Assembly: GCA_002706085.1 (NCBI GenBank)
Contig: PAJO01000027.1
Span: 19,528-71,133 of the forward strand
Reading direction: 5' to 3'
Source: Alcanivoracaceae bacterium
GTDB lineage: Bacteria; Pseudomonadota; Gammaproteobacteria; Pseudomonadales; Alcanivoracaceae
Length of the DNA: 51,606 nucleotides
This document shows positions 18,188 through 25,100 of this stretch, in pieces. The notes below the pieces were generated by a model. That model made no database searches, was not told where the DNA came from, and worked only from the letters and a program-made list of their open reading frames with translations. The translations under genes and the position numbers were made by a program. Every line of letters starts with the position of its first letter. The stretch's first letter is position 1.

Positions 18188-18201
18188 TTGATGTAGATCA
18201 A
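18188..18201. promoter_or_regulatory. FNR/ANR box upstream of ccoN
   Basis: TTGATGTAGATCAA is an exact TTGAT-N4-ATCAA site. Its centre is about 65 bp from the ccoN ATG, a distance that fits a class II FNR-dependent promoter with a short leader. A half-match TTGATCTGCATG lies nearby at about 18224. Confidence 0.92.
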
Positions 18202-18496
18202 CGTGAAGCGATGGCTGCTCACGATTTGATCTGCATGCCTGCAGGTACAGTTATACCCGTAATTTCTTCAGGGGTATATCACCATGCTATTTGGTTCTAA
18301 CACGTCTGGCGATACACAGTTCGCGTTCCAGCATGGCCAGATTGTCCACGCCATCCCTGTGCCAAGCCTACGCGCATCACTGCACATAGAGCACACACTC
18401 TTTGTGGTCAATTTCAGGGCAAACGTCAACCGTCGAAAAGGATGATTTCAGAAAGTTGTGACAGGAGAACGGATAAGTAGTGGGGCGGGGGCAGGA
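18202..18496. other. Intergenic region between ccoN and the RND pump genes
   Basis: About 295 bases with no convincing gene on either strand. It starts with the ccoN regulatory site and ends with the hairpin after the RND gene. I see no tRNA, repeat or further operator here. Confidence 0.5.
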
Positions 18497-18521
18497 GTGA
18501 CCCTGAGGCACTCAGGGTCAC
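18497..18521 (-). terminator. Hairpin after the RND pump gene
   Basis: GTGACCCTGA (18497-18506) and TCAGGGTCAC (18512-18521) form a perfect 10-bp stem with a 5-base loop. It starts 9 bp after the pump stop codon. There is no T tract on the minus strand, so termination may be inefficient or need a factor. Confidence 0.6.
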
Positions 18522-18529
18522 CAAAGTGA

Positions 18530-21500
18530 TTATGGGTTCAATGCCGTCTGGCGCTTTCCAAGGGCAAGAATCAACGCAGTAAGCGCCGCCAGGAAAGACA
18601 CCGTGACAATGGCGCTGCCCAACAGCCCGAACAGCACGATGGCCCCGACACCCCGGTACAATTCCGTGCCTTCGCCCGGTATCAGTACCAGCGGTGCCAG
18701 GCCGCAGACGGTGGTGATCGTGGTCATGGCGATCGGCCGCAGTCGGGTGGCCACGGCATCACTCACGGACTGGGCGGCAGACAGCCCATTGCGCAAATTG
18801 ACCGTGGCTTCATGGACGATCAGGATCGGGTTGTTCACAACCGTCCCCATGAGAATCAGGAAACCCAGCATGGTGATCATGTCGAAGGGCTGGCTGATTC
18901 CCGCCGCATTCATCAGTGCCAGCCCCAGCAAGCCGCTGGCGATCCCCAGGGGAATGGTCGTCATGATCAGCAGCGGGTAACCCCAGTGCTTGAAGATCGC
19001 CACCAACAACAAATACACCAGCAGCAGAGCGACCACATAGTTACCGCTGAGTGACTCCTGGGTGGCCTGCAGCTGATCGCTTGCCCCTGACAGGCTGATG
19101 CTGATCGTATCCGGAATGATGCCGTCGTCTCGCAGGCGCTGCACCATGGCGCGGACTTCGCCCACGCCGGTTTCCAGCGGCACACTGCGTGGCGGAATAA
19201 TGTTGAGTGTTACCGTCCGGCGGCCATTCACACGCCGCACCACGCTGGTGTCCACGGTTTCCTGCAGGTCGGCTAGCGACGACAGGGGCACGGTGGCGCC
19301 AATCGGGGTATGCACCGGCAGGCCGGGCAGGGTGGTCAGCGAGGGAGTGGTACCGGTGCGCTGGCTGTAGGCATAAATATCAATCTTGTCATCGCCGAGG
19401 AAGAACTCGTCCAGAAAGGCCCCATCGGTGAGCGCCGCCACGGTATAGCCCAGATCCTGGGTGGTAAACCGGACTTCGGTTGCTCGCGACCAGTTGGGAC
19501 GCACCTCGATAAGCGGCTGGGCCAGTGACAGGCTGGCGGGTTGTGACTGGATGCGCGGGTTCTCGAAAACGGTTTCCGCCTCGCGATAGAGGGTGCGTGC
19601 CACCTCATAGATTTCCGCCAGATCCGCACCGGCCACATCCAGCGTCACGCTGCGGGTACCGCCATCATTACTGGAGATGATCGACCCGCGTGCGGCAAAG
19701 GCACGCATACCCGGGTATTGACGATACACCCGGGTAATCGCATCCATCATGGGCTCCATGTGGGCGGGATCCATGGGCTCGGCGATGATACGCAGGCCGT
19801 CGGCGGCGACCCCCATATTCATGTACTTCAGCGGCGGCATGGGCAGGGTACCGTTATCAAAATCCGCCGGATCTGCCCCTACCATGGGCAGAATTTGTGC
19901 CTCCACTTCATCGGCGATGGCAATCATGGTGTCGAGGTTATAGCCGGGTGGGGCGCTCATTGCCGCGAAGGTCTTGGGCTCTTCCCCCTCCGGCAGATAC
20001 TCCGCCGGCGGTGTCAGCAACACCACGATGGCCGTTGCCGCCAGAATTGTCACGCCCACCGTGGCCAGTTGCCGCGGGCGGGTGGCAGACAGCGCTGCTG
20101 CCCAGCCCTGGATGGTTCGCATCCAGCGGCTGTGCTGGCCGTCATGGTTCATCACGGCAGAAAAATCTAGCCGGGCAGAGAGGGTGGGGATGACGGTCAT
20201 CGCCACCAGCATCGAGACCAGAATCGAGGCAGAGACGGCAATGGCGATATCCGAGTACAGCTGGCCGGCTTCTTCCTGAATAAAGACCACCGGCAGGAAC
20301 ACCAACACCGTGGTCATGGTCGACGCGAACACCGCTGGCCAGACTTTCTGGATGCCGCTTACGGCTGCCTTGAACCGGTCCAGCCCCCGGCGTCGTTCCA
20401 TCTCGATGCTCTCCAGCACCACAATGGAATTGTCCAGTGTCATCCCAATGGCAAAGGCAATACCCGCCATGGAAATCACATTAATGGTGCGGCCAGCCAA
20501 CAGCAGGCCAAGAAAAGCCGCAATAGTACAGATGGGAATACCGATCACGCCCACGGCGGTGATGCGTACCGAGCGCAGGAACAGGAACATCACCAGGGTC
20601 GCAAAGACCGCGCCGATGCCCAGATTGGTCCACACATTGGCCACCGAGGCTTCCACGTAGCGCACGTCATCGGACATCAGCGTCATGTCCATGCCTGCGG
20701 GCTCCAGCACTTCCTGGCGAATCAGTGCGACTTCCTCAAGCATGTCCTGCTTGATATCAATCACGTTGGAGCCGGTTTCCCGTCGCACCGCCAACATGAT
20801 CACGGCGTTTCCGTTGAAACGGGATATCTGGCGCACCGGGTAGTGGTCCATCACCACGGTCGCCACATCGTCCAGTCGAACCACGGAATCGCCCTGGCGC
20901 TGCAGGATCAGATTGTTCAGATCTTCCAGTGAATCAAAGCGGCCCACGGTGCGCAGCAGATAGCGGCGCTTGCCACTGTCCACTTCGCCACCGGACACAT
21001 CCCGGTTGCGGGTGCGCAGGGCGTCACGCACGTTGACCACCGTGAGGCCAAACTGGGCCAGCGCCTGGGCATCAAGCAGCACCTGAATCTGCCGCTCCGC
21101 GCCACCACGCATTTCCACCATGGACACACCCTGAACGCTTTCCATGCGGGCGCGCACTTCGTCATCAATAAAGTCGCGCATCATATCCATATCCAGACCA
21201 CGGGGATTACCGGGCCGGGGATAGACGCTGAAATACATGAACGAATTGCTGGAGAACGACGACGACAGAATGCGGGGCTGATCGACGGTATCCGGGTAGG
21301 CCGGCACCTGGCTTAACGCATTATTTACGCGGATCAGTGCATCAGTAATATCCACCCCGAAAGGGAATTCCAGCTCGATCTCGGCTTCGCCGCTGTAGGC
21401 CGTAGCGGTGAGGCGGCGCAAGTTGGGCAGGTTACGAAGGTATTCTTCCTGCTCAATCAGAATTTCCTTTTCCACGTCTTGGGGTGTCGCGCCAGACCAG

Positions 21501-21643
21501 CGCGTCAGCACCGAAATCGTTCGCACCTCAAGATCAGGAATCATCTGCACGGGAATGCGCAGGGCGGCAAGCACGCCGAGCAGGGTGATGATCAATACGA
21601 TCACCGTCATCAGGGTGCCATTGCGAACAATCTTCTCGAACAT
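18530..21643 (-). CDS. RND multidrug/organic efflux permease (HAE1-like)
   Basis: 1037 residues, the standard RND length. It has the usual twelve membrane helices with two large periplasmic loops. Recognisable blocks are GVIGIPICTIAAFLGLLLA, SMAGIAFAIGMTLDNSIVVL with the paired Asp of the proton path in helix 4, and VVNNPILIVHEA in helix 10. The paired acidic residues separate it from a dead copy. It is coupled to the adaptor gene upstream (TAATG overlap). No outer-membrane partner gene is adjacent, so a TolC-type channel must come from elsewhere. The substrate cannot be read from the sequence; it is unlike the heavy-metal pump at 39628. Confidence 0.9.
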   Translation of the reverse strand: MFEKIVRNGTLMTVIVLIITLLGVLAALRIPVQMIPDLEVRTISVLTRWSGATPQDVEKEILIEQEEYLRNLPNLRRLTATAYSGEAEIELEFPFGVDITDALIRVNNALSQVPAYPDTVDQPRILSSSFSSNSFMYFSVYPRPGNPRGLDMDMMRDFIDDEVRARMESVQGVSMVEMRGGAERQIQVLLDAQALAQFGLTVVNVRDALRTRNRDVSGGEVDSGKRRYLLRTVGRFDSLEDLNNLILQRQGDSVVRLDDVATVVMDHYPVRQISRFNGNAVIMLAVRRETGSNVIDIKQDMLEEVALIRQEVLEPAGMDMTLMSDDVRYVEASVANVWTNLGIGAVFATLVMFLFLRSVRITAVGVIGIPICTIAAFLGLLLAGRTINVISMAGIAFAIGMTLDNSIVVLESIEMERRRGLDRFKAAVSGIQKVWPAVFASTMTTVLVFLPVVFIQEEAGQLYSDIAIAVSASILVSMLVAMTVIPTLSARLDFSAVMNHDGQHSRWMRTIQGWAAALSATRPRQLATVGVTILAATAIVVLLTPPAEYLPEGEEPKTFAAMSAPPGYNLDTMIAIADEVEAQILPMVGADPADFDNGTLPMPPLKYMNMGVAADGLRIIAEPMDPAHMEPMMDAITRVYRQYPGMRAFAARGSIISSNDGGTRSVTLDVAGADLAEIYEVARTLYREAETVFENPRIQSQPASLSLAQPLIEVRPNWSRATEVRFTTQDLGYTVAALTDGAFLDEFFLGDDKIDIYAYSQRTGTTPSLTTLPGLPVHTPIGATVPLSSLADLQETVDTSVVRRVNGRRTVTLNIIPPRSVPLETGVGEVRAMVQRLRDDGIIPDTISISLSGASDQLQATQESLSGNYVVALLLVYLLLVAIFKHWGYPLLIMTTIPLGIASGLLGLALMNAAGISQPFDMITMLGFLILMGTVVNNPILIVHEATVNLRNGLSAAQSVSDAVATRLRPIAMTTITTVCGLAPLVLIPGEGTELYRGVGAIVLFGLLGSAIVTVSFLAALTALILALGKRQTALNP

Positions 21644-22722
21644 TATTGGGCCACCAGCACAGCATCGCCTTCACGCAGGCTTTCATTGCCGCGTATCACC
21701 ACCTGATCCCCCTGACGCAAGCCGTCGGTCACGATCACCGGATCGGACTGCCCCGGCCGCACCTTGATGGCCCGGCGCTGCGCGACCAAACCGTGCTCCT
21801 CATCCTCAACCGCCAACCATACGGACACATTGCCCTGTACATCACGAAGCAGGGCATCACGCGGTACCACAGGTTCTGCCTGTTGTGATTGAATCGCCAG
21901 AGTGCCAAACACCGCCATGCCAGGCGTCAGCCCCTCGGCGTCTACACTGGCGCGCAAGGTAAAAGTACGCGCAGACGGGTCACTTACCGGCACAATGGCT
22001 GCAATGCTGGCGACAATCCCATCCGCGTCATCCGAGAGGCCGGAGAGGGCGTTTTCCTGGCGAACGGTGAGGGCGGTTTTAGAAGAAATCTGGCTGTAAT
22101 AGCGCTGTGGAACCGCAAAATCCGCGTGTAACTGGCCGGTGCCGACCAGATCCAGTACCGGAGTGCCGGGGGTGACCCATTCGCCAACTTCAGTGAGTTT
22201 TCCGCTGATCACCCCGGAAAAAGGCGCTTTCAGCGTGTGGCGCGCCAATAATGCGTGTTGACGGCCCACGTCCGCCTGGCTGGCCGCCAGAGCCGCCTTT
22301 CCGGCCTCCACCTGGGCTTCCAGACTACGCACTTCACTGGCAGCAATACTGCGCTTGGCAATCAGGCTGCTGGCCTCAGCAAGCTGACGTTCCAGATCTG
22401 CCAGCGTTGTCTGCTGCTGTTTGAAGGTCGCTCGTGCCTGTTGCAGCGCCAGACGATTCAGTTCCGGATCCAGCTCTAACAGCACGTCGCCGGATTCCAC
22501 ACGGGAGCCAATGTCCACATGAAGACGACTCACCAGGCCGGACACAGAGGGAGAAAGTCGAGATGCCTGATCTGCGGCCAGCGTACCGTTGATGAGCAAT
22601 TCGCGCACCGGCTGCTGCATTTCGACTGGGGCCACAGACACCGGCACAGGATCAGCCGCCAAAACAAAACAAGGCAACAAGCCTGTCACCAGCCAGGTCG
22701 AGCGCAAGGCACGCAGCAACAT
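21643..22722 (-). CDS. RND periplasmic adaptor (membrane fusion protein)
   Basis: 359 residues. A signal peptide (MLLRALRSTWLVTGLLPCFV) precedes the biotinyl/lipoyl half-motif SRLHVDIGSRVESGDVLLEL, a coiled-coil hairpin (ARATFKQQQTTLADLERQLA region), and the return half-motif APFSGVISGKLTEVGEWVTP. A beta-barrel and a membrane-proximal domain follow. Its stop overlaps the permease start (TAATG), so the two form one operon. It bridges the pump to an outer-membrane channel. Confidence 0.9.
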   Translation of the reverse strand: MLLRALRSTWLVTGLLPCFVLAADPVPVSVAPVEMQQPVRELLINGTLAADQASRLSPSVSGLVSRLHVDIGSRVESGDVLLELDPELNRLALQQARATFKQQQTTLADLERQLAEASSLIAKRSIAASEVRSLEAQVEAGKAALAASQADVGRQHALLARHTLKAPFSGVISGKLTEVGEWVTPGTPVLDLVGTGQLHADFAVPQRYYSQISSKTALTVRQENALSGLSDDADGIVASIAAIVPVSDPSARTFTLRASVDAEGLTPGMAVFGTLAIQSQQAEPVVPRDALLRDVQGNVSVWLAVEDEEHGLVAQRRAIKVRPGQSDPVIVTDGLRQGDQVVIRGNESLREGDAVLVAQ

Positions 22723-22912
22723 CAGAACTCCGTCAGCAATTCATGCAGAAAGTGAAAACCCCGTAGTAGCAGCGATTAAACGGGTCATGGGCAATAGATG
22801 CAAACCCGAATCGTTAATGTTTACAGGCTTTACCGGTAAGTCGGTTGAAGCGGAGGGAATGTGCAATATGAATATGCTGGTGTGTACCTTGTCTTGTGGT
22901 GGAATCCCAATG

Positions 22913-22940
22913 ACTGCGCATAATGTATATTATGTTAAAT
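22913..22940 (+). other. dif: Chromosomal dif site (XerC/XerD recombination site), also attL of the prophage
   Basis: The 28-bp stretch is ACTGCGCATAA, TGTATA, TTATGTTAAAT (XerC arm, centre, XerD arm). It matches the E. coli dif site at 26 of 28 positions, differing only at the first two bases. dif is where XerCD resolve chromosome dimers at the terminus, so this window lies at or near the replication terminus. The last 17 bases include the 15-bp core repeated at 35268, which marks the prophage boundary. Confidence 0.93.
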
Positions 22941-22995
22941 GACTGACTAAAGTGATCAGGCGCATGATCCACCACCGCTAGACAGAAAAAACGCT

Positions 22996-23021
22996 CTCGA
23001 ACATGGTTCGGGCCGCTTTTT
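22996..23021 (+). terminator. Possible terminator just inside the left end of the prophage
   Basis: CTCGAAC (22996-23002) pairs with GTTCGGG (23006-23012) with one G-T wobble. T5 follows at 23017-23021 and A6 precedes at 22986-22991, so it could work on both strands. It would insulate prophage and host transcription. Confidence 0.45.
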
Positions 23022-23033
23022 CAGTGTCCAACA

Positions 23034-23060
23034 ATCGACATGAAACTTTCTCATGTTGAT
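23034..23060. promoter_or_regulatory. Inverted repeat upstream of the left-end phage gene, candidate operator
   Basis: ATCGACATGA (23034-23043) and TCATGTTGAT (23051-23060) are inverted with 9 of 10 pairs matching around a 7-base centre. It lies 80-106 bp before the DUF3653-like gene. Its half-sites differ from those at 34748, so a different regulator would be needed. Confidence 0.4.
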
Positions 23061-23139
23061 TAAGGCTAAAAATGAAAACAATTCATTGCCGCACTGTTCA
23101 AGCGTCTACTTTTTAACCAGTTTTTGAGGGTAAACGATC

Positions 23140-23541
23140 ATGGAACGACGAGTTTTGAGGGTGCCGGTACCCCCTGGGGTGAACGTCAAAGCCCCGTTTT
23201 GGGTTAGCCAGGCAGTGGCAATGGCGTTGACAGGCCGGTCCGTGGGGACGGTTCGGCGCTGGATCCGCACGGGCAGGATTGCGGATCCTGCCGCCCTTCG
23301 CCTGCTGCAATACCGGGTGTATGGCGAGATCCCGCACGACGGATGGCATGGCTGGCGGGTGATCGATCGGGCGCTAATTGGCCCTGACGGCCGCACACAC
23401 GAGATTAAGCACCTGGAGACGCACTGGGTAACGCTGCAGCTGGTGGGCGCCCTACGGCGGCGCTGTGACACGCTTGAGGAGGAGCTGGGAGAGATCCGCA
23501 AGCGGACAGCGAAACGCCACCGGTTCCGGCTGGTGGATTAG
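23140..23541 (+). CDS. DUF3653-like phage protein with helix-turn-helix-like N-terminal half
   Basis: 133 residues, Arg/Trp-rich. The segment VSQAVAMALTGRSVGTVRRW reads like a helix-turn-helix, followed by IRTGRIADPAALRLLQYRVYG and WHGWRVIDRALIGPDG. I recognise this pattern from DUF3653 proteins common in Vibrio-type filamentous and satellite phages; this is from memory. The C-terminal third is a basic coiled-coil (LRRRCDTLEEELGEIRKRTA). It is the only rightward gene at the left end and converges on the late operon across a strong terminator. A DNA-binding role in control or replication is plausible but unproven. Confidence 0.6.
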   Translation: MERRVLRVPVPPGVNVKAPFWVSQAVAMALTGRSVGTVRRWIRTGRIADPAALRLLQYRVYGEIPHDGWHGWRVIDRALIGPDGRTHEIKHLETHWVTLQLVGALRRRCDTLEEELGEIRKRTAKRHRFRLVD

Positions 23542-23568
23542 CGGTCGCATCGATGCCGGCGGATCCTC

Positions 23569-23582
23569 GCTCCTCGAGGAGC
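23569..23582. repeat. 14-bp perfect palindrome
   Basis: GCTCCTCGAGGAGC lies 27 bp after the DUF3653-like stop codon. It has no loop, so it is more likely a protein site than a terminator. No function is claimed. Confidence 0.35.
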
Positions 23583-23649
23583 ACATGGTAAGCTGCTGTT
23601 TTATCGGGGGATATTCTTGCAGACCTGACCAGATGGATTTTCCGGCCGT

Positions 23650-23679
23650 AAAAAAGCCCGCGATATCGCGGGCTTTTTA
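23650..23679. terminator. Strong bidirectional terminator between convergent phage transcripts
   Basis: AGCCCGCGAT pairs perfectly with ATCGCGGGCT (23655-23674), flanked by A5 before and T5 after. It can stop both the rightward DUF3653-like transcript and the leftward late operon. Confidence 0.9.
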
Positions 23680-23701
23680 TGTGTCGCCTTTTCAGGCAGA
23701 G

Positions 23702-23737
23702 AAGATGGAAGTCAAAATTTTAACTTCCCAGCATCTT
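23702..23737. repeat. Long imperfect palindrome after the late operon
   Basis: GGAAGTCAAAATTTTAACTTCC (23707-23728) is 20 of 22 self-complementary. Outer arms AAGATG (23702-23707) and CATCTT (23732-23737) extend it. It lies 37 bp past the last late gene. It could be a first terminator or a protein-binding site. Confidence 0.45.
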
Positions 23738-23774
23738 GTGCCGATCGCTCGCGGATCCGCACAACATGTTGGGG

Positions 23775-24071
23775 TTATGCCAGCATGCCGCGCAGCAGCA
23801 GGACGGCCACCAGGGCCAGCAGCAGCCAGAAGATCAGCGATCGCACCGGGTCGGTGCTGGCCGGGTCGCCCACGGTGTACAGGGGCTTGCCGTCGGTGTC
23901 AGTGATGACGATACCGCCCCGGATGCCGAGTTTCGCCAGCAGTCCTGGCTGATCGTCACCAGGGCCGCCAGTGTAGAGCGGAATGCGCGGGCCCAGATTC
24001 GTCTTGGCATAGGCTTTCACCTTGCCACTGGTGGCGTAATCAATCAGGCCCTGGGTGATATCGTTAAGCAT
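23775..24071 (-). CDS. Phage protein with C-terminal membrane helix, candidate virion membrane protein
   Basis: 98 residues, last gene of the late operon. The soluble N-terminal part (LGPRIPLYTGGPGDDQPGLL) precedes a single membrane helix at about 78-96 (IFWLLLALVAVLLLRGMLA). No family is recognised. The same C-anchored layout recurs in the proteins at 27538 and 28648 of this operon. In PM2-like viruses such small proteins sit in the internal lipid membrane; this role is inferred from context. Confidence 0.6.
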   Translation of the reverse strand: MLNDITQGLIDYATSGKVKAYAKTNLGPRIPLYTGGPGDDQPGLLAKLGIRGGIVITDTDGKPLYTVGDPASTDPVRSLIFWLLLALVAVLLLRGMLA

Positions 24072-24074
24072 GGC

Positions 24075-24176
24075 TTACCTGCGCTTTTTGGCTGCCGCCT
24101 TGCCACCCTTGCGCCCTGCCCGTTTAGCCGCGGGGCTGCCTTTCTTGAATCGTCCGGTTTTGGTTCTGCCTTTCAT
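24075..24176 (-). CDS. Very basic 33-residue phage peptide, candidate DNA-condensing or membrane-lining protein
   Basis: The frame starts MKGRTKTGRFKKGSPAAKRA and ends GRKGGKAAAKKRR. Nearly half of the residues are Lys or Arg and none are acidic. I chose the ATG at 24176 with GAGGG upstream rather than the longer frame start at 24284, which would overlap the 66-residue gene. Its stop is 3 bp from the next start. Short basic proteins in small virions neutralise DNA; that role is inference. It is too small for automatic callers. Confidence 0.6.
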   Translation of the reverse strand: MKGRTKTGRFKKGSPAAKRAGRKGGKAAAKKRR

Positions 24177-24186
24177 GGTTAGGCCC

Positions 24187-24387
24187 TCAGTTGCCCAGTT
24201 TAATTTCTGCTTTACGGATGCGGACGCTGTGCCCCTCCACCCGTTTCTCCAGGCGCTCAATGTCATCCTGGAACCACTCGCCAACGCGCTTAATTTCCGC
24301 CTTTAGCCACTGGTTATCGGTTTTCAGTACAGCCACGGTCGCCACCAGTTGCAGCGCCTGGCCGATCAGTAGGTGCCAGATTTCCAT
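24187..24387 (-). CDS. Small phage membrane protein with coiled coil (spanin- or virion-like)
   Basis: 66 residues: an N-terminal membrane helix (about 4-21, WHLLIGQALQLVATVAVL) followed by a charged coiled coil (IERLEKRVEGHSVRIRKAEI). This topology also fits an inner-membrane spanin or a holin-associated protein, so lysis and virion roles are both open. It overlaps the 37-residue gene upstream by 22 bp in another frame. Confidence 0.6.
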   Translation of the reverse strand: MEIWHLLIGQALQLVATVAVLKTDNQWLKAEIKRVGEWFQDDIERLEKRVEGHSVRIRKAEIKLGN

Positions 24388-24479
24388 TTGTGGAATGCTC
24401 CCTGAATGATGGCCAACACCACGCCTGCGATCACTGCCGCAATCACCTGCATGATGATGGCCTGCCAGTTAAGGGTCAT
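24366..24479 (-). CDS. 37-residue single-pass membrane protein (holin-like or virion)
   Basis: The frame runs MTLNWQAIIMQVIAAVIAGV and on to HKWKSGTY, with a single hydrophobic helix at about 8-27 and basic residues at the end. The start overlaps the preceding stop as ATGA (24476-24479). Lying directly after the lysozyme-like gene it may be a small holin, or one more virion membrane peptide. Confidence 0.55.
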   Translation of the reverse strand: MTLNWQAIIMQVIAAVIAGVVLAIIQGAFHKWKSGTY

Positions 24480-24631
24480 CCCTCACACCCGGTGATGGAA
24501 CACACGACAGTGGTGATCACCGGTGCCGGTGCCAGTGCTGCGCCCCCGCCTACAGCTGTCGCCACGATCAGGACAATGGCCCCGATGCCTTTCTTGGTGT
24601 TGATCCGCTTCCAGATCCCTTTCCAGTCCAT
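24476..24631 (-). CDS. 51-residue membrane protein next to the lysozyme-like gene
   Basis: It starts MDWKGIWKRINTKKGIGAIV, with a basic amphipathic start then one Ala/Gly/Val-rich membrane helix (about 16-36). The C-terminal CSITGCEG contains two Cys. Coupled by ATGA to the 37-residue gene. Holin-like or virion role undecided. Confidence 0.55.
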   Translation of the reverse strand: MDWKGIWKRINTKKGIGAIVLIVATAVGGGAALAPAPVITTVVCSITGCEG

Positions 24632-24640
24632 AACGCCCCC

Positions 24641-25098
24641 TTATGCCAGCGACAGGCCGTGTTCGATCACTGCCTGGTCAATGGTCTTGCCGTTTTCGTG
24701 TTTGATGATGGCCGCCACCAGGGCCGCCCGGTGTTCTTGCCCCAACGGGGTATTGCGGTCGATGCCCGTCTGGATCTCGACGCTGCGCACATAGGCTTCC
24801 ACGTTGTTCTCGATGGCCGGTGCCCAAGTGGCGATCACAGAGGCCACGGTGTTAAGCCCGCGCCGTGCGTAGCTGTCCAGCACGCGATTCATTGCCCGCA
24901 CCCCGTAGGACATGCTTTCAAAGATAATGAATCCCTTATCATCAGACCCCACCATGCCCTTCCACTGGGTTTTGCCATCCCAGCGGATATTGCCGGGGTT
25001 ATTGTTCCGGATGCCTCGCGGCAACCCTGCCTTATTTGCGCTGATCGCCATTAGTAGCACCCCCACGGCAAGCAAAAAAAAATCGCTGTTTTGTTCAT
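24641..25098 (-). CDS. Lysozyme-like phage protein with signal peptide, apparently frameshifted at an A9 tract
   Basis: The body carries GIRNNNPGNIRWDGKTQWKG, the motif of a phage muramidase-like/structural family, then AVIEHGLSLA at the end. The long frame starts out of place at 25150, inside the spike gene. An ATG at 25098, right after the spike stop, reads MNKTAIFF and then leaves frame at a run of nine A on the plus strand (25074-25082). One extra base would give MNKTAIFFLLAVGVLLMAIS, a near-ideal signal peptide, joined to the body (152 residues). So either this copy is mutated, the tract is a sequencing error, or polymerase/ribosome slippage makes the protein. An unexported form could start at Met 25051. 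Confidence 0.7.
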
Positions 25099-25100
25099 GG

